A stretch of DNA of 64,000 nucleotides from assembly GCA_028280065.1 (NCBI GenBank), contig JANQMN010000076.1, positions 1 through 64,000 of the forward strand, in the 5' to 3' direction. Under the pieces are notes generated by a model. That model ran no database searches. It had not been told where the DNA came from and was given only the letters and a program-made list of their open reading frames with translations. Shown here one piece after another: positions 24,701 to 32,835 of this stretch. The DNA comes from Hahella sp. Lineage in GTDB: Bacteria; Pseudomonadota; Gammaproteobacteria; Pseudomonadales; Oleiphilaceae. The position numbers and the translations under genes were made by a program. Each line of letters begins with the position of its first letter. Within the stretch, counting starts at the first letter, position 1.

Positions 24701-27700
24701 ATGAATTCCAGGGAAATTTTCACTCTAATAGTTGCCAAGCCGTGGCTGGCTCTCATCGTCGGTATCTCATTCATCGTCGTTTGCGGTCTGGGACTCAAAC
24801 AGATCGTTAAAAATACCTCGACAGATGCCTTTATCCCGGCGGATCACCCTTCCATTCTGGCGCGGGATCGTGCGAATCAGCTGTTTGGCCTGAAAGATCC
24901 GATCGTCATAGCGCTGGTCAATGAGGCAGGTGGGGCGTTTTCAGCTGAGACTCTCAATGCACTTGCCGAAATGCAAAACGAAATCAGCTTGTTGGAAAAT
25001 GTCCGGTCAGATCGGGTAAAGAGCCTATTCTCAGAATCCTATATCGACGGTGACGGTGTTTCTTTGATTGTCCAACCCTTCTATGAAGGACTCATACAGT
25101 CAGAAGCAACTGCCAAGGAAATAGGAGAAATGGTCGAACGCATGCCTTTATTGGAAGGCACGCTGGTGTCCTATGATCAAAAAGCAGTAATGCTGTTAGC
25201 CGAGCTTATGGATCAAAGCGCCGCGGAACAGACTTATCAAGCCGTGCTGCAAGTTGCTGAAAAATACGAAACCGCCTCACTGACAGTGCACATTGCCGGT
25301 CAGGGGGCTGTTGGCGGATATTTAAGCAAGTATATCGATGCTGACTCCAGACAGCTGCAACCCGTGGTCGTCGCCGTCATACTTCTTCTGTTGTTCCTCG
25401 CATTTACGCAACTGAAAGGCCTGGTCGGGCCGCTTTTGGTGATCGTTGCCTCCGCCATTGGCAGCATCGGCATCATGGCCTATGCAGGGGTGAACTACTA
25501 TGCCATTACCAGCGCCCTGCCCGTGGTGATCGTTGCCATTGCGGTCGCGGATTCCATTCATGTGCTTACCGCTTATTATGAGCTGCGGGCCCAACAGAAA
25601 AGTGCTACAGCCAAGGAACTGGTGATTGAAGCGATGGTGGATATGTGGCTGCCTATCACCTTGACCACCTTTACCACGCTGGCCGGTTTCTTCGGTCTTG
25701 CTTACGCGTCGATCATGCCACCGATTGAGTTCTTTGGCCTGTTTGCAGCACTCGGCGTCTTTATCGCCTGGCTGTTCACCATGCTGGTGCTGCCCAACCT
25801 TATAGTACTCTTAAAGCTGAAAGGATCTCCTGTCTTCAAGAACACCTCTTCTGGCGTGGTCAATCTGATAGGCAACAGTTTGAGTAGCGTCTCATTATTC
25901 TCCACCCGCTACGCATGGCCAACCGCTATCCTGATGTCACTTGTTACCGCGTTTTGCATCGTGGCGGCAACGGATATTCAGGTCGACCGGGCACAAATCG
26001 AAAACTTCAAGGAAGATGAACCGATCCGTATCGCCCATCAGGAAATAAACGACCGCTTTGCAGGCACGGCTTATCTCGATGTCATTATCGAAGCCGATGA
26101 ACCCGATGGTCTACTGGCGGACGGTGTTTTGAATAAGGTTTCTCAGCTCCAGGATTTCTTGGAATCACAGAGGCATGTGACAAAAACGATTGCGATAACG
26201 GACTACCTGACGGAACTGCACTTCGGACTATTACCTGAAGAAGACGATGGGCAACAGACCCGAAAGCTGCCTCCGGACGGAGATAGTATCGCCCAATATC
26301 TACTTCTCTATGAATCTTCAGGCGATCCTCAAGACTTTGCAGACGAAATTGACAATCAATACCAATCGCTGCTGGTGAGAGCCTATGTCAATAGCGATTA
26401 CTTCAGCCAGGACAGGCCACTGGTCGAGGCACTTGCAAAATATTTGGACGAACACTTTTCCGGCGACATCAGCGCCACTATAAGTGGCCGGGTTAATCTC
26501 GATTACCACTGGATGACGAAACTCGGCAATAGCCATTTTGAGAGCATTGCCATTTCACTTATCTTGGTCGGAATCATGTCGGCTTTTCTGTTTCGTTCCC
26601 TGTTTGACGGCGTTATCTCTTTACTACCGGTAATGTTCTCAATCCTCTGCGTCTATGCGGTGATGGGCATCAAGGGTGTGTTTCTTGAACCGGCAACGTC
26701 GATGTTTGCCGCCATCGCGATTGGTGTGGGTGTCGATTTTTCCATCCACTTCATAGAACGTCTAAAACTAGCGATGAAGCAATATGACTGCGATGTCGTC
26801 ACTGCGGTCAAACACAAGTTCCCCAGTGCGACTCGCGCCTGTTTTTTCAATGCCGCCGCCTTGGGTTTGGGTTTTGCCACGCTGTTCGTCAGCGAACTGC
26901 CCACACTGCAACGCTTCGGCGTGATGATTACCATTGCCTGCATGGCAAGCTTTTTCTCCGCACTGATTATCGTTCCCGTTGCTTACAAACTTCGCGAATC
27001 GCTGTCCGTTTCCCTGCTCAAAAAATCCAGCTCGGCGGTGGGTATCCTGTTAGTCGGCATCCTGTTGTCAACACCCCAGGACGCCGGTGCAAACACTTTA
27101 GCTTCTGACGGCGCAAATAAGACACCATCTGTAACAGGTGAATGGGTCGCAAAGCAAATCTGGGAGCGTGACGACGGTATTCACGTGTCACGTGTACTTG
27201 TGATGGAAATGATTGATCGCAATGAGAAAGTACGAACCCGCGAAGCGGATGTCCACCGTACTCGCGATGACCAACTGAGAAAGACGCTGATTCGCTTTAC
27301 CAAACCCCGCGCCTTGAAAAAGACCGCGTTTCTTACTTTCGATTATCACAGCGACAGAGCCGAAGACCAACAATGGTTATATTTGCCAGCGATTAAGAAG
27401 GAGCGCCGCATCCCGGCATCGGACCGGGGGGACGCATTTTTAGGATCGGACTTTACCTATGAAGACGTCAAGTCGGAGTTGAAGTTCCCATTGGCTGACT
27501 ACCAGTTCGCATTGATTTCACAAGAGGAAAGCGCCGACGAGGTGACCTACCAAGTTCGCGGGGTTCCGGTTTCAGACTCGCTGAAGAAAGATCTCGGCTT
27601 CGGTGCGCTTGAACTGACCGTTAGCAATAAAAGCTGGATACCGAACCGCGTCCGTTTTTTTGACATCAAAGGGAATCATTTTAAGACAGTGGAAGTCACG

Positions 27701-27853
27701 CAGCAGAGCAAAGTGGAGGGTGTTTGGACAGCGCTCGTGATCGAGTCAAATAACTTGCTAACCCGGCACAAGACCCGCTTTTCCTATCACAAGGTTCAGT
27801 ATCCGGATTCATTAAGCCAAAAACTGTTCAACGTGCGGCGCTTAGGGAAGTAA
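24701..27853 (+). CDS. MMPL/RND transporter fused to a LolA-like periplasmic domain
   Basis: 1050 residues. Residues 1-770 are an MMPL-type RND transporter: two repeats each with a periplasmic loop after TM1 (STDAFIPADHPSILARDRAN) and helix bundles such as VVIVAIAVADSIHVLTAYYE and MFAAIAIGVGVDFSIHFIER, with the conserved Asp of proton-driven RND pumps. At about 772-800 a Lys-rich start, hydrophobic core and AGA-type end (LLKKSSSAVGILLVGILLST, then PQDAGANTLA) look like a relic signal peptide. Residues 801-1050 are a LolA-like outer-membrane lipoprotein-sorting domain (WLYLPAIKKERRIPASDRGD, DAFLGSDFTYEDV). In most genomes these are two adjacent genes. It is co-directional with the thioesterase and the barrel gene and probably exports a lipid or lipoprotein. 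Confidence 0.85.
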   Translation: MNSREIFTLIVAKPWLALIVGISFIVVCGLGLKQIVKNTSTDAFIPADHPSILARDRANQLFGLKDPIVIALVNEAGGAFSAETLNALAEMQNEISLLENVRSDRVKSLFSESYIDGDGVSLIVQPFYEGLIQSEATAKEIGEMVERMPLLEGTLVSYDQKAVMLLAELMDQSAAEQTYQAVLQVAEKYETASLTVHIAGQGAVGGYLSKYIDADSRQLQPVVVAVILLLLFLAFTQLKGLVGPLLVIVASAIGSIGIMAYAGVNYYAITSALPVVIVAIAVADSIHVLTAYYELRAQQKSATAKELVIEAMVDMWLPITLTTFTTLAGFFGLAYASIMPPIEFFGLFAALGVFIAWLFTMLVLPNLIVLLKLKGSPVFKNTSSGVVNLIGNSLSSVSLFSTRYAWPTAILMSLVTAFCIVAATDIQVDRAQIENFKEDEPIRIAHQEINDRFAGTAYLDVIIEADEPDGLLADGVLNKVSQLQDFLESQRHVTKTIAITDYLTELHFGLLPEEDDGQQTRKLPPDGDSIAQYLLLYESSGDPQDFADEIDNQYQSLLVRAYVNSDYFSQDRPLVEALAKYLDEHFSGDISATISGRVNLDYHWMTKLGNSHFESIAISLILVGIMSAFLFRSLFDGVISLLPVMFSILCVYAVMGIKGVFLEPATSMFAAIAIGVGVDFSIHFIERLKLAMKQYDCDVVTAVKHKFPSATRACFFNAAALGLGFATLFVSELPTLQRFGVMITIACMASFFSALIIVPVAYKLRESLSVSLLKKSSSAVGILLVGILLSTPQDAGANTLASDGANKTPSVTGEWVAKQIWERDDGIHVSRVLVMEMIDRNEKVRTREADVHRTRDDQLRKTLIRFTKPRALKKTAFLTFDYHSDRAEDQQWLYLPAIKKERRIPASDRGDAFLGSDFTYEDVKSELKFPLADYQFALISQEESADEVTYQVRGVPVSDSLKKDLGFGALELTVSNKSWIPNRVRFFDIKGNHFKTVEVTQQSKVEGVWTALVIESNNLLTRHKTRFSYHKVQYPDSLSQKLFNVRRLGK

Positions 27854-27871
27854 TTCAAGAGTAGTATTCCT

Positions 27872-29143
27872 ATGAAATCAATAATCTATACGATGTCTCG
27901 TGGGGGACGATCGCTGGGTTTGCTTTGTTTCGCAGCCTGTATGCCGGTAAATAGTTGGGCCAACGAATGGCTGTACTTTGATGCCGGAGCCGAGTTCAGA
28001 TACGAAAATGCGATGGAAAAAGAGCAGCAGTCCAAAGACGGACTGCATCTGGCCGTGGAGTTTACCGCCGAAGCAGAAGATCTGTTCGTCCTCACCATGG
28101 GTGCGGATGGCCGGTACGATTTCGTTAAAAAGATCGACAGAAAAAATAAAGAAAGGTCGAAGGTTACAGATTTCTATGCCGACTTCGAACTCGGCCCGAC
28201 AAGCTGGCGCTTGGGCAAGCAGCAAATTGCCTGGGGCGTTGTCGACGGGCTGCGCGTACTTGACCGGATATCACCGCTGGATTTCCATGAGTTCAATTTG
28301 CCCGCCGAAAAGGAGCGGCGTCAACATCAATGGCTGTTCAATCTCCAAGGGGATATCAACGATTCCAGTTGGCAATTGCTTTGGTCTCCCTTGCCCAAGG
28401 TGCATCGGTTACCGGATCCTGAAGATCTGTTCGCATTCCGTGCGCCGCGCTTACGTTATGGCGCTGACATAGATACGCCGGCCCCGCGGATTGTAGACGA
28501 TACTCCCGATTCAAACTTACTTGCCGGCCGTTGGACCCACTACTTCAACCGTTTCGAACTAACCGCAGCTGCGATTTACGGACCTGATCATGAACCGGTG
28601 GGCAGCATCGAAACGACCTCGGAGAATGCAAGAAAACTCGTTAGACATTACGAGGATATAGCGATCGTCGGCGCATCCGTAAGCGCTGACGTCAATGACA
28701 TTATTTTACGTGGCGAGTTTGCTTATTCTCCGGACAAGTCTCTGAATTTTCGCGACGGGAACGGCTTGCACATAGACGAGTTTCAACATATGAAGTTTGC
28801 CGCAGGATTGGAAGCCAATACGTTTTGGGATCTATGGTTGAACCTTCAGTACCTGTTGGATCATGTAGCCAACGCAGAGAAGAATATGGTTCGGCCGGAA
28901 ACCGACCACTTCTACACTCTGACTATTCGACGCAACTTCCTTAATGAAACCCTATCCACTGAGTTAAAAACGATCCTATCTAACCATGACGATGGCCAAA
29001 TCCAATTCGCCGTTAAATACGAAGCCACGGATTATCTGTTTGTTCGCATGGGCGCCGATATCTTTTTTGGCGACGATGAGACGCTTTTTGGCCAGTACAA
29101 CGAACGGGATCGAATCATCGCGGGCTTGACGCTGCATTTTTGA
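27872..29143 (+). CDS. DUF1302-like outer-membrane beta-barrel protein
   Basis: 423 residues. The signal peptide ends near VNSWANEW. A barrel pattern of alternating strands follows, including WRLGKQQIAWGVVDGLRVLD and RISPLDFHEFNLPAEKERRQ, characteristic of the DUF1302/porin-like group, and it ends in IIAGLTLHF. It starts 18 nt after the MMPL-LolA fusion, the usual order of the three-part set MMPL - LolA-like - DUF1302. It is likely the outer-membrane partner for a lipid passed across the periplasm. Substrate unknown. Confidence 0.78.
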   Translation: MKSIIYTMSRGGRSLGLLCFAACMPVNSWANEWLYFDAGAEFRYENAMEKEQQSKDGLHLAVEFTAEAEDLFVLTMGADGRYDFVKKIDRKNKERSKVTDFYADFELGPTSWRLGKQQIAWGVVDGLRVLDRISPLDFHEFNLPAEKERRQHQWLFNLQGDINDSSWQLLWSPLPKVHRLPDPEDLFAFRAPRLRYGADIDTPAPRIVDDTPDSNLLAGRWTHYFNRFELTAAAIYGPDHEPVGSIETTSENARKLVRHYEDIAIVGASVSADVNDIILRGEFAYSPDKSLNFRDGNGLHIDEFQHMKFAAGLEANTFWDLWLNLQYLLDHVANAEKNMVRPETDHFYTLTIRRNFLNETLSTELKTILSNHDDGQIQFAVKYEATDYLFVRMGADIFFGDDETLFGQYNERDRIIAGLTLHF

Positions 29144-29244
29144 AAAAGAAAAAAGCGCAATTTCGATCAAAAAACAGCGGCGGGTGAACAGTATAGTGCT
29201 CTTACACAAAGCAATCATACCCACACAACAGAAGAGGAATACCC

Positions 29245-29679
29245 ATGCAAAAACTAACCAGTTACTACCCGGTTGTCAGTACTTTCGAAGGCGAAAGCCT
29301 GGTGGAATTTTTCGTTCAAAAACTCGGTTTCGATGTCGTATTTCAATCCGATTGGTATTGGCACTTGACCATGCGGGACCAACCAACGGTGAATATCGCA
29401 TTCGTACAAGCCAATCACGAAAGCGTTCCGGCGGCCTATCGCAAACCCGTGCAAGGCATGATTCTTAATATCGAAATGAAAGAGATCGACGCCTACTACG
29501 AGCAGACCAAATCTCACGATTGGGAAGTTTTGCTACCCTTAAGAAGTGAAGCCTGGGGGCAGCGTCATTTCATTGTCTCGACCCCGGCTGCCGGGTTACT
29601 GATTGACTTCATTGAAGTCATTCCGCCATCGGTCGAATATTCCGGAAACTATAGCGAAGATGCAGCACCAGTTTCTTAG
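29245..29679 (+). CDS. VOC (glyoxalase/dioxygenase superfamily) protein
   Basis: 144 residues with AGAGGAA before the ATG. A single vicinal-oxygen-chelate module: YYPVVSTFEGESLVEFFVQK at the N-terminus, GFDVVFQSDWYWHLTMRDQP, PVQGMILNIEMKEIDAYYEQ and a final GQRHFIVSTPAAGLLIDFIE. VOC proteins bind or modify small molecules, many conferring resistance by sequestration. It overlaps the next gene, an AraC-GyrI regulator, by 20 nt. Such pairs suggest the regulator senses the ligand the VOC protein binds. Confidence 0.82.
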   Translation: MQKLTSYYPVVSTFEGESLVEFFVQKLGFDVVFQSDWYWHLTMRDQPTVNIAFVQANHESVPAAYRKPVQGMILNIEMKEIDAYYEQTKSHDWEVLLPLRSEAWGQRHFIVSTPAAGLLIDFIEVIPPSVEYSGNYSEDAAPVS

Positions 29680-30481
29680 AACTTTTCTATCTATACTCGC
29701 GGAGTCCGACAATACCTTATGGGATTTGGATGCGCTGGCACGGAAAACCGGGTACTCGAAGTATCATCTGTGCCGCGCGTTCCAAGCCGCAACCCAAGAA
29801 CCTCTGCAAACCTATCTGCGCCGCTTGCGGCTGGCCCGCGGCGCAGAAGCGTTAAGACGCGGCAAGCGGGTTTTGGATGTTGCCATTGAATGCGGCTATC
29901 AATCTCAAGAGGCCTTTCATCGGGCATTTACCAATATGTTCGGCGTCACGCCCAGGGCATTCCAGGTAGGCAACCGGCACCCGAGTTTGCTGCTCAAACG
30001 GGCCTGGAAAGAAACCCTAATGCCGCCTGAACCCTTACCGGTCAGGGATGAGCAAAGAGACGGATTCAGCCTCTTCGGGATGGGCGGAACCTTTTCCTAC
30101 GAACAACTGCCGCAAATAGAGGCGTTGTGGCAACGCTTTAACCGGCGCGTCTCCATCACTGCCGGAAGTTTTGGCGTCACTCTCGAAAGCCAAACGGATC
30201 ACCATAGCTTTCGTTACTATGCCTCGGTAAAAGAGGCTTCTTCCGAAACACGAAAGGTTCTGACGAAAATAGAAGTTCCTCGGCAAAACTATAAGGTGTT
30301 CCGCTACCAAGGGGAGGCGTCGTCATTGATGGCGGCGTTTAACTATATCTGGGGCGTATGGTTGTCGGAGCAACGTAAAATAAAAGTGAGTGGAATTGAT
30401 TTCGAATACTACCCACCCGGATATGATCCTTTGAGCGGGGAAAGCTGGCTGGATATTTACATCCCGGTATTGGCGCGGTAA
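29660..30481 (+). CDS. AraC-family regulator with GyrI-like effector domain
   Basis: 273 residues from ATG 29660 (MQHQFLRTFLSILAESDNTL). An upstream in-frame ATG at 29603 would lie deeper within the VOC gene. The N-terminal 110 residues form the AraC HTH (LDALARKTGYSKYHLCRAFQ, AIECGYQSQEAFHRAFTNMF, GVTPRAFQ). The C-terminal half from about 130 is a GyrI/Rob-like small-molecule-binding domain (FSLFGMGGTFSYEQLPQIEA, VSGIDFEYYPPGYDPLSGES). This layout is seen in Rob-type multidrug-responsive activators. It probably controls the overlapping VOC gene. Confidence 0.85.
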   Translation: MQHQFLRTFLSILAESDNTLWDLDALARKTGYSKYHLCRAFQAATQEPLQTYLRRLRLARGAEALRRGKRVLDVAIECGYQSQEAFHRAFTNMFGVTPRAFQVGNRHPSLLLKRAWKETLMPPEPLPVRDEQRDGFSLFGMGGTFSYEQLPQIEALWQRFNRRVSITAGSFGVTLESQTDHHSFRYYASVKEASSETRKVLTKIEVPRQNYKVFRYQGEASSLMAAFNYIWGVWLSEQRKIKVSGIDFEYYPPGYDPLSGESWLDIYIPVLAR

Positions 30482-30689
30482 CGGCTAGATCTATGCTTTA
30501 CTCGGAACTCCACTTCGCACACCCTGACTGCGTTAAAATGTACCGGTCGCCGGCGCGGTCAAATGCTCATTTACTTCGGGTAAATTCCGCGGGGCGGCCC
30601 CCGCTTTTCCGTGCATTTTTGCCTTGCCAGGAAGCTCGAATTGGAGTTGTGCAAGTACCTCTACAGATTATTTGTTGCCGGAAATACCA

Positions 30690-32489
30690 ATGGAACGAAT
30701 CGTAGAAAAATGCAAGCTACCTGGACAGGGACTGCTTTATAGTCTGCTGGTCTTATGTTGTGCAGCAACGTTGGCGGCATGTAGTGGTGCTGATACCGAT
30801 TCACCGTCATCGAGTAACCCAACACCGGAACAACCATTTGCCCTGACAACTTTTGTCGGACAACAGCGTTGGCCGGCATCTCCGCAACCGCTGTCTACGC
30901 TAGCGGCTTCGGAAGAAGCGAGCCAAGCTCCTGAACTTGTGGCGACCTTGGAGGCTGCCACCACGGTTATTGCTACCAACGGACAGCCCTGGAGGGTCGG
31001 AAGTGAGACGACTAGTCTCCTGCCGGAATTTTCTTTAAGAGTGTTTTCAATCGGCGACAAACTCATTCCGGTACCCGATCCTGTTATCATGCCCAGGCAA
31101 GCAGGCAGCGTATGGCAACTGCTGTTTGGTGAAGGGCGGATTTGGCAGGAGCAGGACGACCAAGGTTATTCCCGCGCCCAGTTAACCGTGACGCTGGTCA
31201 ACCCTTATTATGCCAACGCCCACAACGGCCTTTTAACGTTTCTCTATAAAGATCAGTCGGTAACCCAGGCCTGGTTACAGGTATTTCAAGAAAACGTCGA
31301 TTGGCTGAAACAGGATTTCTGGGGGCCGCTACCGCTATCGGCAGATTTCACTGATGATCATTGGATAGACGAAGCCAAGACCCGGTATCAGCAAAAACAA
31401 CAGCTAAAATTGCCAATTGGCGACTGGCAGTCCCTGACTGAACGCGTGCCTTCGGAGTTACTGGCAGCCTACGACAGTGGCATTGCATCCGACGCAATAT
31501 CCGCCACAGGCTTGTTTACCGACGGCAGAATTTACCCCAAGCCCGTGCAAACCCGGTATGGTGCGTTTCCTTATCCCCACAGCATGCGCCACGGTGTTTA
31601 TTCGGTTGCCAAGTCCATGGCGGCTGCCTTAGCCGTTTTTCATTTGAATCAACGCTATGGCGACAGGTTAGCGGACGCCAGGATAGTCGATTATGTGTCT
31701 GGCTTACACGAGGGTTGGGCCGAGGTTACTTTTGCGGATGTCCTATCCATGGCGACAGGAACCGGCACGGCAAATCCCGATTTCAATGCCAAAGCCCCCT
31801 TCGCCGACGAGACCTTTGAAGCGAACAGCCTGATGACAGCTTTTTCCCTGGCCCTTACTCACCGGGAGAAACTGGCTGTGATAAAGCAATTTGGCAATTA
31901 TCCTTGGGAAGCCGGGGAAGTTGTACGCTACAACACCAGTTACACCTACTTACTTGGCGTTGCGCTGCAGCAATTTCTGGCAGAACAGGGAGAAGAGCGC
32001 CCCTTATGGGTGTTGCTACAGCATGAGGTGTATGAAAAGTTGGGCCTGATTGATTTTCCCATGATGCATACACAGGAAGTGCCGGGCGTTCAAGCCATGC
32101 CTCTGATGGGCGTTGGTCTATATCCTACCGTTGAAGAAGCCATAAAAATCGCCTTGTTATTCCAACAAATCGGACAATGGCAGGGAGAACAGCTTCTAGA
32201 CCCTACCCTGGTCGCGGAAGTGATGCAGTTTGATCAGCAAACCGGTTTGTCAGCAGAAATTTACAATACCCCTACCGCGGGGCGCCGCTATCATTTGGGT
32301 TTTTGGGCACAACAGATAGAAGTTGCTTCTCATTGTAATCCCACGGTGCCTTTTATGTTGGGCTGGGGTAATAACTACCTATTGTTCCCGAAAAACGGCA
32401 CTTTGCTCTATCGTTTTCAGGATGCCTTTAACAATGACAAGCAATCGATGCTGAAGGTGGCGGATAGCCTGGCGTCATTATGTGATTAA
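30690..32489 (+). CDS. Serine-hydrolase lipoprotein (beta-lactamase/esterase class C fold)
   Basis: 599 residues from ATG 30690, chosen so that the signal peptide and lipobox (TLAACSGA) start the protein; upstream in-frame starts add residues with no signal character. After a Ser/Pro-rich linker and a beta-rich N-terminal part comes a serine beta-lactamase-like domain. The nucleophile motif is HGVYSVAKSMAAALAVF (SxxK, near 304-307), and a second motif EVVRYNTSYTYLLGVALQQF matches the YxN position. Relatives are esterases, peptidases or transpeptidase-like enzymes attached to the envelope. Substrate unknown; nothing suggests antibiotic resistance. Confidence 0.75.
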   Translation: MERIVEKCKLPGQGLLYSLLVLCCAATLAACSGADTDSPSSSNPTPEQPFALTTFVGQQRWPASPQPLSTLAASEEASQAPELVATLEAATTVIATNGQPWRVGSETTSLLPEFSLRVFSIGDKLIPVPDPVIMPRQAGSVWQLLFGEGRIWQEQDDQGYSRAQLTVTLVNPYYANAHNGLLTFLYKDQSVTQAWLQVFQENVDWLKQDFWGPLPLSADFTDDHWIDEAKTRYQQKQQLKLPIGDWQSLTERVPSELLAAYDSGIASDAISATGLFTDGRIYPKPVQTRYGAFPYPHSMRHGVYSVAKSMAAALAVFHLNQRYGDRLADARIVDYVSGLHEGWAEVTFADVLSMATGTGTANPDFNAKAPFADETFEANSLMTAFSLALTHREKLAVIKQFGNYPWEAGEVVRYNTSYTYLLGVALQQFLAEQGEERPLWVLLQHEVYEKLGLIDFPMMHTQEVPGVQAMPLMGVGLYPTVEEAIKIALLFQQIGQWQGEQLLDPTLVAEVMQFDQQTGLSAEIYNTPTAGRRYHLGFWAQQIEVASHCNPTVPFMLGWGNNYLLFPKNGTLLYRFQDAFNNDKQSMLKVADSLASLCD

Positions 32490-32520
32490 TCTTTGCCTTA
32501 TTAAATACAGGGTAGCCTAG

Positions 32521-32835
32521 ATGTCAGACATTCGAATCTATCTAAACCTAGCAATCGGCCTAATGCTGGTATTAAGCGGGCAGCGTTTGAGCGCTGAGGT
32601 AAATCCGGGTATTAGTATCTATGTCGGTGATAAACCAGGGCAATCCATTGATCTGATTAACCAGGACCCACGGTTTATACCTTTCGTTCCCTTCAATAGC
32701 CTCGGTTATCCCGATCATCCTGCATGGCTGCGTTTCGATTTTTCGGAATATTCGAATCAGGGCGAAGAATTGTATATGCAGTTTTTTTTCTCTGAGCGTC
32801 AATTCACGCTCTTTAATCTTGATGAAAGTGGCGAT
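32521..32835 (+). pseudogene. N-terminal fragment of a 7TMR-DISM sensor kinase
   Basis: The first 105 codons encode a signal peptide (LAIGLMLVLSGQRLSAEVNP) and the start of a 7TMR-DISMED2-like periplasmic domain (GISIYVGDKPGQSIDLINQD, YPDHPAWLRFDFSEYSNQGE). The domain is cut after LFNLDESGDW. Beyond that the frame continues to 32958 only as a shadow of the kinase gene, which runs in another frame. The rest of the sensor, the seven-helix membrane part and the phosphoacceptor helix are missing, so a deletion of roughly 1 kb, out of frame, joined this to the kinase remainder near 32825-32850. Confidence 0.8.

Noticed and set aside
1003-30661. GGAGTT(A/G)TGCAAGTACCTC found at 1003-1021 and 30643-30661
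   Set aside because: One 19-bp match with one difference is expected about once by chance in a window of this size.
30493-30705. 70-residue frame after the AraC-GyrI gene
   Set aside because: Overlaps the start of the lipoprotein gene and has no ribosome-binding site or recognisable feature.
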